NCBI RefSeq assembly: GCF_902779965.1
Contig: NZ_CACZDK010000005.1
Location: forward strand, 53,327 to 117,326
Direction of reading: 5' to 3'
Length of the DNA: 64,000 bases
Origin: Fibrobacter succinogenes
GTDB lineage: Bacteria > Fibrobacterota > Fibrobacteria > Fibrobacterales > Fibrobacteraceae
In this document: piece by piece, positions 17,306-26,400 of the stretch
Numbering within the stretch: position 1 is the stretch's first letter
Layout of the letters: the number at the start of each line of letters is the position of its first letter
The notes under the pieces: generated by a model
The model's input: only the letters and a program-made list of their open reading frames with translations
Told to the model about the DNA's origin: nothing
Database searches by the model: none
Program-made: the position numbers and the translations under genes

Positions 17306-18913
17306 ATGATAAAAATTCGAAAAATACAGTTTTGGGAACATCCTGTGCTGGGCAATTTGAGTCTAGATTTTTGTGGGCGTGATGGTAAAGCTGCTGATAC
17401 GATTTTATTAGCGGGGGAAAATGGTTCAGGTAAGAGTACCATTATAAACGCTGTTAGCGGAATTCTGAATGATACCTTGTTTAGTTTGTCTCGCATTGAA
17501 TGGGAAAACGATGGGGTTTGTCATTTTGTAGATATCCAACATGTAAAAGAAAATGTTTATTGCACCGATGATACTGGCGCAAGGTACCATGGTATAATCT
17601 CTCTTTCTCGGTACAACGAAAATAAACCCATAAATACCATTTTTTCGGATGTTGATATCAATTTTAGTGCGAGTGTTATTAAATCGGTAACTAGTAAAAA
17701 TTTAGATGCAGCAAAAGGATATGTCCGATCAAATTTTAATTTCCCAACGGAAATCAAGCAATTGTTAGTTGATATACAAGCTTTAGACAATGATGCGATT
17801 GCCCGCGAAGTGGAAGCTAATCCTGAAATTGCATATAAGGATTTAACAATTGAAAAACGAATGACTCGCTTTACGAATGCGTTTAATAAAATGTTTGACG
17901 ATTTAAAGTATTGTCGAGTCAACAATGCAAACGGTCATAAGGATGTTCTATTTGAAAAATATGGAAAAGAAATAACGATTGATCAATTGAGTTCTGGTGA
18001 AAAGCAGATTGTGTACCGTGGATGTTTTTTGCTTAAAGATAAAGAATCTATGAACGGGGCAATTGTCTTTATTGATGAACCCGAAATTAGTTTGCATCCT
18101 ATATGGCAAAAGAAAATAATGGATTATTACAAGGGTATTTTCACAAACGTTGAAGGGGTTCAGACTTCTCAAATTTTTGCTGTAACGCATTCTCCCTTTG
18201 TTATTCATAATGAAAATCGTAAGAATGACAAGGTAATTGTCCTGAAACGTGATGCAGAAGGAAAAATCGGTATTGATGAAAAACCTGAGTATTACGACTG
18301 TTCTTCAACAAAGGTGATAGAAGACGCTTTTTCTATCAGCGACTTTACTGAGCACCAGTATGATGCGGATCAGCCCTGTGTTTATCTTGAAGGTAGAACG
18401 GATGAAAAGTATTTCAACAAGGCATTAGCCGTTTTTGGATATAAGGATGTTCCGTTCCAATTCAAATGGATTGGGTATATAGATGATAAAGGGGATGAAC
18501 GATATACAGGATGTAAAGCGCTGGATCAGGCATGTGATTTTTTAATATCGAGTAGATTAAGTGTAAAAAGTGTTTTGTTGTATGATTGTGATACAAAGAA
18601 ACCATCGACAGAAAAGAATAATGTTTATACAAGAGCGCTCCCGACTTATCCGAATTCAAAGGGGATGAAAAAAGGAATTGAGAATGCTTTGGTTTTAGAC
18701 TCGATAGACCTTACGGGCTTTTATAATCATAAAACCATTTATGGCGATTATGGAGAACCAAAAGATATTCCTGAATTCAAGAAAATGGAATTTTGTGATT
18801 ACATTTGTTCTTTAGATGATGATTCATTGAAAGAAGTTTTGGGAAACCTTAAAAGGGAAATAGATTCATTAATAAATATTTTTAAACATGAGGCGAAAAA
18901 TGATTCAGTTTGA
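17306..18913 (+). CDS. ATPase with C-terminal TOPRIM/DUF4435-like region (OLD-like defence protein)
   Basis: The 535-residue protein joins an ABC/SMC-type ATPase to a probable nuclease-type domain. The Walker A motif GENGSGKSTIIN is at residues 38-49. The signature SSGEKQI is near 226, Walker B VFIDEPEISLHP near 252, and the switch histidine AVTHSPFVIH near 290. After residue 350 the sequence YLEGRTDEKYFNKAL has the acidic EGRTD expected of TOPRIM or DUF4435 domains, and VLLYDCDTKK and GIENALVLDSID fit later motifs. That order resembles OLD nucleases, Gabija GajA and PARIS AriA/AriB. AAGGAG supports the ATG. The gene overlaps the DUF4145 gene. A defence role is inferred from architecture and location. 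Confidence 0.75.
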   Translation: MIKIRKIQFWEHPVLGNLSLDFCGRDGKAADTILLAGENGSGKSTIINAVSGILNDTLFSLSRIEWENDGVCHFVDIQHVKENVYCTDDTGARYHGIISLSRYNENKPINTIFSDVDINFSASVIKSVTSKNLDAAKGYVRSNFNFPTEIKQLLVDIQALDNDAIAREVEANPEIAYKDLTIEKRMTRFTNAFNKMFDDLKYCRVNNANGHKDVLFEKYGKEITIDQLSSGEKQIVYRGCFLLKDKESMNGAIVFIDEPEISLHPIWQKKIMDYYKGIFTNVEGVQTSQIFAVTHSPFVIHNENRKNDKVIVLKRDAEGKIGIDEKPEYYDCSSTKVIEDAFSISDFTEHQYDADQPCVYLEGRTDEKYFNKALAVFGYKDVPFQFKWIGYIDDKGDERYTGCKALDQACDFLISSRLSVKSVLLYDCDTKKPSTEKNNVYTRALPTYPNSKGMKKGIENALVLDSIDLTGFYNHKTIYGDYGEPKDIPEFKKMEFCDYICSLDDDSLKEVLGNLKREIDSLINIFKHEAKNDSV

Positions 18914-19595
18914 TTATGGCAAAAGAATTTATACATGTCCGTTTTGCAGGAGGCAACAAGCAATAAATGGCGCCTCATTTGTGAAAAATTCAACTGGTTT
19001 TTATGATGAATATGGTCAACCAATACGAAATGGGTATGAAAGTGAAACTGAACTACAAATATGCAGCATAAGATGCTCAAATTTGGATTGTCGTAGGATA
19101 ACTGTTCTGGCAATGGATTTTCGTATGCAAAAACGTGTTTGCGATATCATCCCCAAGAAAGTGATTCGACAATTTCCAGACTATATTCCTCAGCAAATTC
19201 GTAATGACTACGAGGAGGCCACTTGCATTTTAAACGACAGTCCTAAAGCGGCTGCAACATTATACAGACGTTGCTTGCAGGGAATGGTTCGGGACTTTTG
19301 GGGTATTGCGAAAAACAAACTTGCTGATGCCATAAAAGAACTGAATGGAAAGGTTTCTGTTGCACAATGGAATGCCATAGATGGATTAAGGAAAATAGGG
19401 AATATTGGGGCCCATATGGAAAACGATGTCAATATGATTATTGACATCGATGAAGGTGAAGCAGAAAAACTTGGGAAATTGATTGAGCTACTTATGGAAA
19501 AATGGTATATCGCTAGACATGATGAAGAAGCTTTGCTTCAAGATATTTCTGCAATATCTGCACAAAAGCAGGATGAAAGAAAGGGTGCAAAATAA
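18900..19595 (+). CDS. DUF4145-type protein with N-terminal zinc-ribbon-like cysteines
   Basis: I choose the ATG at 18900 over 18888 because GAGG at 18890-18893 lies 6 bases before it. It then overlaps the end of the ATPase gene by 14 bp. Residues about 10-70 hold a CPFC pair and a CSIRCSNLDC cluster, a possible zinc ribbon. The middle and end (IRNDYEEATCILNDSPKAAAT, RRCLQGMVRDFW, DGLRKIGNIGAHM) match my memory of DUF4145, a helical domain often found beside restriction and other defence genes. The protein is probably cytosolic. The overlap with the ATPase suggests a two-subunit system. Its biochemical role is not known. Confidence 0.72.
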   Translation: MIQFDYGKRIYTCPFCRRQQAINGASFVKNSTGFYDEYGQPIRNGYESETELQICSIRCSNLDCRRITVLAMDFRMQKRVCDIIPKKVIRQFPDYIPQQIRNDYEEATCILNDSPKAAATLYRRCLQGMVRDFWGIAKNKLADAIKELNGKVSVAQWNAIDGLRKIGNIGAHMENDVNMIIDIDEGEAEKLGKLIELLMEKWYIARHDEEALLQDISAISAQKQDERKGAK

Positions 19596-19596
19596 A

Positions 19597-19612
19597 TCCA
19601 GAGATTGAAAAA
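19597..19612 (+). repeat. Left copy of a 16-bp direct repeat flanking the MBL/membrane gene pair
   Basis: TCCAGAGATTGAAAAA is identical to 21073-21088. Here it follows the DUF4145 stop codon. In one frame it continues PEIEKGYKEDW, which looks like a decayed remnant of the HsdS N-terminus (PEIEK...GYK...EW). Confidence 0.75.
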
Positions 19613-19638
19613 GGATACAAAGAGGATTGGAGGATAAA

Positions 19639-20568
19639 ATGTCTATAATTAAATCTTTTTCTGTTGGCGAAGGTGACATGTTTTATATAAAACATGGTAG
19701 TAGCAATTTTTCCATTATAGATTGTTGTCTAGGTGATGATAATGCAGACGCTATTATTGAAGAAATTGAGTGCGAACGCAAAGGCAAAGACATCACCCGA
19801 TTTATTTCAACGCATCCTGACGAAGACCATATTCATGGTTTGAAGTACTTGAACAGCATACTAGATATTCGAAATTTTTATTGCGTTGCGAATAGAGCGA
19901 CGAAAAACGAACCTACAGGTGATTTTAATTATTATTGTGCTTTTAGAGACAATCGTGATGTTTATTTTTATGTCCATAAAGGTTGTTCTCGTAAATGGAT
20001 GAATGCTAATGATGAAAATGACGGCCAAAACTACGGCTCATCTGGGATTAACTTTTTGTGGCCTGATTTGAACAATGCCGATTATAATGAGGCCTTAAAA
20101 CAAGCTGCACAAGGAGTCGCTTTCAATAATATTTCTCCTATTTTTACTTATGAAGTTGCTAATGGGGTTAAAGTGATATGGATGGGAGATATGGAGAAAG
20201 ATTTTCAAGAAAAGATAAAGAATTGTGTTGCGTGGCCACAAGTAGACATTCTCTTTGCTCCACATCATGGGAGAGACTCGGGCAAAGTTCCTGAAGAAAT
20301 TTTAAAGAAACTTAATCCTCAAATTATTATAATAGGAGAGGCTCCATCGGAACATCTTAACTATTATAGGGGATACAATACTATTACACAGAATACGGCA
20401 AAAGACATCACATTCAATTGTGTTGATGGTCTGGTACATGTTTATTTTTCTGAATTAGAATATCCATATGATTTATCTTTTTTGACCAATTGTCGAGCAG
20501 ATAATTATTATTTAGGTTTTTATAAAGGATCCTTTTTAACCCATAATGCAGCAAGGATTAGACGATGA
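19639..20568 (+). CDS. Metallo-beta-lactamase-fold hydrolase (ComEC-like subfamily)
   Basis: GGAGG at 19629-19633 selects the ATG at 19639, giving 309 aa. The metal motif is STHPDEDHIHG at residues 57-67. It is HxDxDH, where classical MBL proteins have HxHxDH; this variant occurs in ComEC-like members. Later motifs are VIWMGDMEKDF and APHHGRDSG. The family includes nucleases, phosphodiesterases and other hydrolases, so the substrate cannot be named. No signal peptide is seen. The stop codon overlaps the start of the next gene (ATGA), so the enzyme is coupled to a membrane protein. The gene is distinctly AT-rich and the pair is bounded by a 16-bp direct repeat. Confidence 0.78.
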   Translation: MSIIKSFSVGEGDMFYIKHGSSNFSIIDCCLGDDNADAIIEEIECERKGKDITRFISTHPDEDHIHGLKYLNSILDIRNFYCVANRATKNEPTGDFNYYCAFRDNRDVYFYVHKGCSRKWMNANDENDGQNYGSSGINFLWPDLNNADYNEALKQAAQGVAFNNISPIFTYEVANGVKVIWMGDMEKDFQEKIKNCVAWPQVDILFAPHHGRDSGKVPEEILKKLNPQIIIIGEAPSEHLNYYRGYNTITQNTAKDITFNCVDGLVHVYFSELEYPYDLSFLTNCRADNYYLGFYKGSFLTHNAARIRR

Positions 20569-21062
20569 AAGAAAAAATACCTTTCTACAACATAGTGAAT
20601 ATGTTCTTCGTTGGATGTGTGTTCGTTATATTTACGATCCCGTTCTTTATTGACGCCATTGATTTAGATGCAACAAAAAAATACAGTGAAATAATCTCGA
20701 ATTGGACCGGAATTATTTCGGTAGTTGCAATTGCAGCAATGTTTGAAATAGGTTTTATTATAAATAGGCTTGGCTCAATAATCATTGAACCTCTATATGT
20801 CATTCTAAAAATCTGGCCACGTGAAAAATACGATGCAAAGATTTCTGAAATAAGTCAGAGTAATGCCAAATTTCAGTCGATGATAACAGAACTCAATCTT
20901 ATGCGTAGTCATATTATGATTTGCTTGATAATCTTGATTGCTGCGTTGTTTTTGGGGAAATTTCTTTATGCATTGAGCATGTTTGCCTTGATATGTGTTT
21001 TTTCTTTTGGTGGAAGAAAACATAATACAAAAATCAATATTATTAGAAAACAGAATGGGTAG
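20565..21062 (+). CDS. Small four-segment membrane protein coupled to the MBL-fold gene
   Basis: This 165-residue protein has hydrophobic segments near residues 8-30 (IVNMFFVGCVFVIFTIPFFI), 46-70, 113-131 and 133-150. A charged helical stretch lies between the second and third (REKYDAKISEISQSNAKFQS). I do not recognise a family. Its ATG overlaps the MBL stop codon by 4 bases, so the two products are probably made in a fixed ratio and may form a membrane complex. In abortive-infection systems a membrane partner often acts as the effector, but nothing in this sequence proves it. Confidence 0.7.
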   Translation: MKEKIPFYNIVNMFFVGCVFVIFTIPFFIDAIDLDATKKYSEIISNWTGIISVVAIAAMFEIGFIINRLGSIIIEPLYVILKIWPREKYDAKISEISQSNAKFQSMITELNLMRSHIMICLIILIAALFLGKFLYALSMFALICVFSFGGRKHNTKINIIRKQNG

Positions 21063-21067
21063 AGTGT

Positions 21068-22366
21068 ATGACTCCAGAGATTGAAAAAAGAATTAAGGCT
21101 GTGCAGGCGGGGCGTGTTCCGGCTGGGTATAAAAGGACTAAAGTTGGAATTGTTCCGAAGGAATGGGATGAACTCAAACTTTCGCATTATTTGAGCGTAT
21201 CCAAGGAAAAGAATACCGAGTTGAAGTATTCAAAAGAAGATGTTTTTTCTATTTCTGGCGAACTGGGAATAGTTAATCAGATTGAGTTACTTGGACGCTC
21301 TTATGCAGGTGTGTCTGTAGCTCCGTATGGAGTTGTTAAACCCAACGACGTTGTGTATACCAAAAGTCCATTGAAAGCAAACCCGTATGGCATCATAAAA
21401 ACAAATAAAACGGGAAAAACAGGGATAGTTTCGACGTTATATGCAATTTTTAATTGTAAAAATAATGTAAATCCGATTTTTGTTCAGTATTATTTCGAGT
21501 CTGATAAGAATTTGAATGATTATTTGCATCCAATTGTTAATATCGGTGCGAAACACGATATGAAAATTAGTGACGAAAACTCTTTAAGTGGAATTGTCAT
21601 TTTCCCGCCTCTTTCGGAGCAGAAGAAGATTGCGGAGATTTTGGCGACGCAAGATAGGGTAATTGAGCTGAAGGAAAAGTTGATTGCCGAAAAGCAGTGT
21701 CAAAAGAAATATTTGATGAGCGTATTGTTGGGCGATGATTTCAAGAAGCCCTTCAAATTGAATGGCGTAACCATTGATAAGAAAAAATGGGAAATTACCA
21801 AAATCAATTCCGTAATAAAAAAAGTTGATAATCCTGTTGTTGTGAATAAAGAAAATCAATATACACAAATAGGTATTTATTCGCACGGGAAAGGTCTGTT
21901 TTATAAAGAACCTGTTACCGGAAAAGAACTTGGAAATAAATCTGTGTTTTGGATTGAGCCAAATTGCTTTATTCTGAATATAGTTTTTGCATGGGAACAG
22001 GCTGTTGCAAAAACAACTGAAAAAGAAAAAGGATTTATCGCATCTCATAGGTTTCCGATGTTTAAGCCTATCGATAATCTTATTGATGTTGATTATGCTG
22101 TGTATTATTTTTTAACAAAAAAGGGAACATATATCTTAGATGCCGCATCTCCTGGTGGTGCAGGAAGAAATAGAACTTTAGGTCAAGATCGTTTCCTTGA
22201 AAGTAAAATTCTCCTTCCCTCTCTCCCTGAACAAGAGGCGATTGCCAAAGTCCTTTCTGCGGCAGATGAAGAAATTTCCCTTTTGCAAAAGGACTTGGAA
22301 CAGGAAAAACTCAAGAAAAAGTCCCTAATGCAGCTACTGCTCACCGGCCTTGTGAGAGTGCAATAA
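21068..22366 (+). CDS. hsdS: Type I restriction specificity subunit, two target-recognition domains
   Basis: This is a full-length HsdS of 432 aa. It begins MTPEIEKRIKAVQAGRVPAG, then VGIVPKEWDE marks the first target-recognition domain. The first conserved region is LSEQKKIAEILATQDRVIELKEK (20-residue core LSEQKKIAEILATQDRVIEL) at about residues 180-200. A second recognition domain follows, and the second conserved region LPEQEAIAKVLSAADEEISL ends the protein. Each domain reads one half of a bipartite DNA site. It shares HsdM and HsdR with the half-size HsdS at the operon start, so two specificities may compete. Its 5' end carries the right copy of the 16-bp repeat. Confidence 0.92.
   Translation: MTPEIEKRIKAVQAGRVPAGYKRTKVGIVPKEWDELKLSHYLSVSKEKNTELKYSKEDVFSISGELGIVNQIELLGRSYAGVSVAPYGVVKPNDVVYTKSPLKANPYGIIKTNKTGKTGIVSTLYAIFNCKNNVNPIFVQYYFESDKNLNDYLHPIVNIGAKHDMKISDENSLSGIVIFPPLSEQKKIAEILATQDRVIELKEKLIAEKQCQKKYLMSVLLGDDFKKPFKLNGVTIDKKKWEITKINSVIKKVDNPVVVNKENQYTQIGIYSHGKGLFYKEPVTGKELGNKSVFWIEPNCFILNIVFAWEQAVAKTTEKEKGFIASHRFPMFKPIDNLIDVDYAVYYFLTKKGTYILDAASPGGAGRNRTLGQDRFLESKILLPSLPEQEAIAKVLSAADEEISLLQKDLEQEKLKKKSLMQLLLTGLVRVQ
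21073..21088 (+). repeat. Right copy of the 16-bp direct repeat, inside the hsdS start
   Basis: TCCAGAGATTGAAAAA codes for residues 2-7 of HsdS and is identical to 19597-19612, 1476 bp upstream. Confidence 0.8.
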
Positions 22367-22387
22367 AAGTAGAACGAAGGTGATTTT

Positions 22388-23446
22388 ATGTCAAAGTCCC
22401 GAAAGATAACCCCAGTCTCCATTCGCAGCTCGGCTGCGGAGTATTTGACTTATGTCTCTGCTGTTGGCGGTTCCGAGCAGAGCGTAGAGATGCGTTATGA
22501 AAACGAAAATGTTTGGCTGACGCAGAAGATGATGGCGGAATTGTACGGGGTTGATGTTCGAACGATAAACGAACATATTTCCAAGATTTTGAGTGATGGA
22601 GAATTGCCAGAAGATCCAACTATCCGGAATTTCCGGATAGTTCAAACCGAGGGTTCGCGGCAAGTATCCCGTGATGTATTGCATTACAACCTCCAGATGA
22701 TTATTGCAGTTGGGTTCAAGGTCAATAATGAACGTGCAGTGCAGTTCCGCAAGTGGGCGGGACAAATCGTCAAGGATTACACCATCCAGGGTTGGGTGAT
22801 GGACAAGGAACGCCTCAAGAATTTCGGGACCATCTTGACCGAAGATTATTTTGAGAAACAGTTAGAGGCAATTCGTGAAATTCGCGTTTCGGAGCGTCGA
22901 TTCTATCAGAAGGTGACGGATATCTATTCTACGGCATTGGATTATGACCCTTCGGCAAAAATTACACAGGATTTCTTCAAAAAAGTCCAAAACAAGTTGC
23001 ACTGGGCGATTCATGGACATACTGCAGCCGAACTGATTGCCGAACGTGCCGATAGCAAAAAGGAACACATGGGCTTGAAGACTTGGGCGGCATCACCCAA
23101 GGGTAAAATTATGAAGTCCGATGTGATTGTGGCGAAGAATTACCTGGACAAAGAAGAGTTGAGTGCGCTTGAACTGATTGTTTCGGGTTATTTGGATTTT
23201 GCGGAAATGCAAGCGAATAGGCATATTCCCATGACTATGGAAGATTGGGCTAAACATCTGGACCGCATTTTGATGGCAACCGAACATGAACTTTTGACCA
23301 ACGCTGGGAAAATTTCGATGGAAGTGGCGCAAGCCCATGCGATAACGGAATGGGAAAAATACCGCATCGTGCAGGATAAGCTTTTCCGCAGTGATTTTGA
23401 CTACTTCTTGGAACTCCATGAAAAAATGGCACAGTACAAGGCGTGA
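22388..23446 (+). CDS. rhuM: RhuM-family protein
   Basis: RhuM-like proteins were named from a Salmonella pathogenicity island. They are common inside type I restriction operons, and their function is unknown. Landmarks here are YENENVWLTQKMMAELYGVD, a putative helix-turn-helix followed by IFEH-like residues (TINEHISKIL), then REVSRDVL-like GSRQVSRDVLHYNLQMII and FRKWAGQIVKDYTIQG. The C-terminal part is helical (EHELLTNAGKISMEVAQAHA). The length of 352 aa is normal. GAAGGTG precedes the ATG. It lies between hsdS and hsdR with short gaps. Base composition returns towards the genome average here. Confidence 0.88.
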   Translation: MSKSRKITPVSIRSSAAEYLTYVSAVGGSEQSVEMRYENENVWLTQKMMAELYGVDVRTINEHISKILSDGELPEDPTIRNFRIVQTEGSRQVSRDVLHYNLQMIIAVGFKVNNERAVQFRKWAGQIVKDYTIQGWVMDKERLKNFGTILTEDYFEKQLEAIREIRVSERRFYQKVTDIYSTALDYDPSAKITQDFFKKVQNKLHWAIHGHTAAELIAERADSKKEHMGLKTWAASPKGKIMKSDVIVAKNYLDKEELSALELIVSGYLDFAEMQANRHIPMTMEDWAKHLDRILMATEHELLTNAGKISMEVAQAHAITEWEKYRIVQDKLFRSDFDYFLELHEKMAQYKA

Positions 23447-23454
23447 GGTAATCT

Positions 23455-26400
23455 ATGAGTTTTACAAATCAATCAGACTTGATGCTTGAAGATAATGCGA
23501 GCAAGTACCCCGCCATCGAAGTGTTGGCGAAGCTAGGCTATACCTACATTTCGCCCGAAGAGGCCACCCAGGAACGCGGTACGCAATACAATGTGTTGCT
23601 CAAGGATATCCTCCGCAAGCAGCTCCAGAGAATAAACCAGTTTGAATATAATGGCATCGCCTATAAGTTCTCCGCCGAGAATATCGAGAGGGCTATTGCA
23701 GAACTGGATGTACCCTTGACCGAAGGGCTTGTAAAAACTAGCGAACGAATTTACGACGCCTTGATGCTCGGCAAGAGTTACCAAGAAAAACTGATTGACG
23801 GGACTTCCAAAAGTTTCAACCTGAACTATATTGATTGGGATAATTTTGAAAACAATGTTTTCCATGTAACGGAAGAATTCTCTTGCAACAGTTGGGATAA
23901 ACAGAAAAATGCCCGCCCCGACATCGTCGTGTTCGTGAACGGAATCCCTTTTGCGGTTATCGAATGCAAAGCTCCGCATATTTCTGAAATGCAAGCTGTC
24001 GAGCAGAACATCCGTAACCAGCTCCCAGAATATATTCCGCAACTTTTCAAGTATGTGCAGATGGTCGTTGCGACCAACAAGAATGCGGTCAAATACGCCA
24101 CCGTAGGTACGGGCAAGAAATTCTGGAACGTATGGCGCGAGCAGGATACGGAATGGCAAACGAATCTTGTTGATCAGATTGTTGCGGGACGTGTCCCGAC
24201 GGAACAGGACAAGACTTTGATTTCGCTGTTCGAAAAAGAACGCCTGCGCAAGTTCGCCAAATATTTCGTCGTTTACGATGCCAACATCAAGAAGATTTGC
24301 CGTTACCAGCAGTTCTTTGCGGTTGAGGCGATTATGAAGACCATTGCAGAGAATGACTCCGCAGGCAACCGTCAGAGCGGCGTTATTTGGCATACGCAAG
24401 GTTCAGGAAAGTCGCTTACCATGGTGATGGTTTCCAAGTACATTCTCGAAGAATTGAGTTCCGTGAACCCGAAAGTCATTGTTGTTACGGACCGTAAGGA
24501 ACTCGACAAGCAGATTGCAAAGACTTTCTCGCATACGCGAATGACTCCAGTGCGAGCCACTAGTGGAAAGAACCTTTGCGACCTTATTAATGAGGGCAAA
24601 GTTGATATCATCACTTCGATTATTAACAAGTTCAATACTGTCGATAATCAAGGTGTTAAGAATAATTCTAGAGACATCTTTGTCCTTGTCGATGAAAGCC
24701 ACCGTTCGAACTACGGCTCGCTAGCGACCAAGATGCGTACAGTTTTTCCAAATGCCTGCTATATCGGCTTTACGGGGACTCCGCTTTTGAAGAATGAAAA
24801 AAGCACATTAAAGCGTTTCGGAAAGCTGATTCACAAATACACCATCAAAGATGGTGTTGAAGACAAGGCGATTGTCCCGCTGATTTATGAAGGCCGCTTT
24901 GTGGACCAAAAAGTCGATGAAGAAAATATCGATTTGTGGTTCCAGATGGTCACAAAAAAGCTAAACAAGGCGCAAATTGCTGAACTGAAAACGAAATGGA
25001 GTAGCATTCAAAAACTGACCTCTAGCGATTCTCGCATACGTCGCGTGGCAATCGACATCTATCAGCATTTTATGGACGGCTACAAGGAATCGGGATTCAA
25101 AGCGATGCTTGCTTGCAACTTCAAACGTGATGCAGTGCGCTACAAGCTGATATTCGACACGCTTTGCGACATAAGGACCGAAGTTGTGATTTCGGCTCCG
25201 GATATGCGCGAAGGCTACGATGATATTGATGAAAGTTCCGATGATCTTGTCGTAAAGTTCTGGAACAAGATGATGAAGCAGTACGGCAACGCTGACGATT
25301 ACGAAGACACCTTGAAGAGCCAATTCTACGATGGTGAAATCGATATTTTGATTGTCTGCAGCAAGTTGCTCACGGGCTATGATGCGCCGAGAACGCAAGT
25401 TCTTTACATAGACAAGGAACTCAAGGATCACGGGCTGTTACAAGCGATTGCACGTACAAACCGTCTTTACGAAGGCAAGGATTTTGGCCTGATTGTAGAT
25501 TATCGCGGACTTATTCGCAAGCTGGATTCCGCGATGGAAGTGTATAGCGGCGCCGGACTCGAAAATTATGATTCAGCGGACATCAAAGGCGTCGTCGTTG
25601 ATGTTATGGCGTGCGTGGCGAGACTCCGCGAAACATATTCGCAGCTGTGGGATATTTTTGCTCCGATAAAGAATCGTAAAGACCCCGAAGAAATTGAAAT
25701 TTTCTTGGCTGATATGGATGCTAGAGGCAAATTCTACGATGCGCTTTGTGTATTCGGTCGTGCATTCACGATGGTGATGAATTCCGAGAAAGCCTTTGCC
25801 GCATTTGATCGCAAGGAAATTGAGATGTTCCGCGACACCTTCGTCTTTTTCTCGAAGATTCGTCGCAGCGTGAAGATTCGCTATGCCGATGCATTAGACA
25901 ATTCGGAATACGAACGCCAAATGCAAAATCTATTGGACACCTATATGTCCGTGAAAGATGTGCAGCAGATTTATGAACCGATTGATATTATGAATATCAG
26001 CGACTTTGACAAGGTCATCGAAAAACTGCCATCAGATAGGTCAAAAGCAGATGCCATCGTGTCGCACCTTACAAAGCGTATCAAATTAAACCGCGATGAA
26101 GACCCTGCATTCTATGACAGTTTTTCCAAGAGGATTAACGCTGTTCTGGAAGAGTTCAAGAACAAGATCCTTTCGGAAAAAGAATATCTAAAGCAGATGT
26201 TTGAAGTGATGGGCGATTTCCGTAAGGGCGATACAAAGCAGAAGTTCCCGGAAAAGATTGCGGGTGATTTGGACGCGCAGGCGTTCTACGGCGTAATTGA
26301 TCCGATTCTGTCCGATAGTTATAAGCTGGAATCGGAAATTGTTGCAAACATTGCGCTTTCTATAACGGCAATTATTCGAAGACACGACACGGTCGACTGG

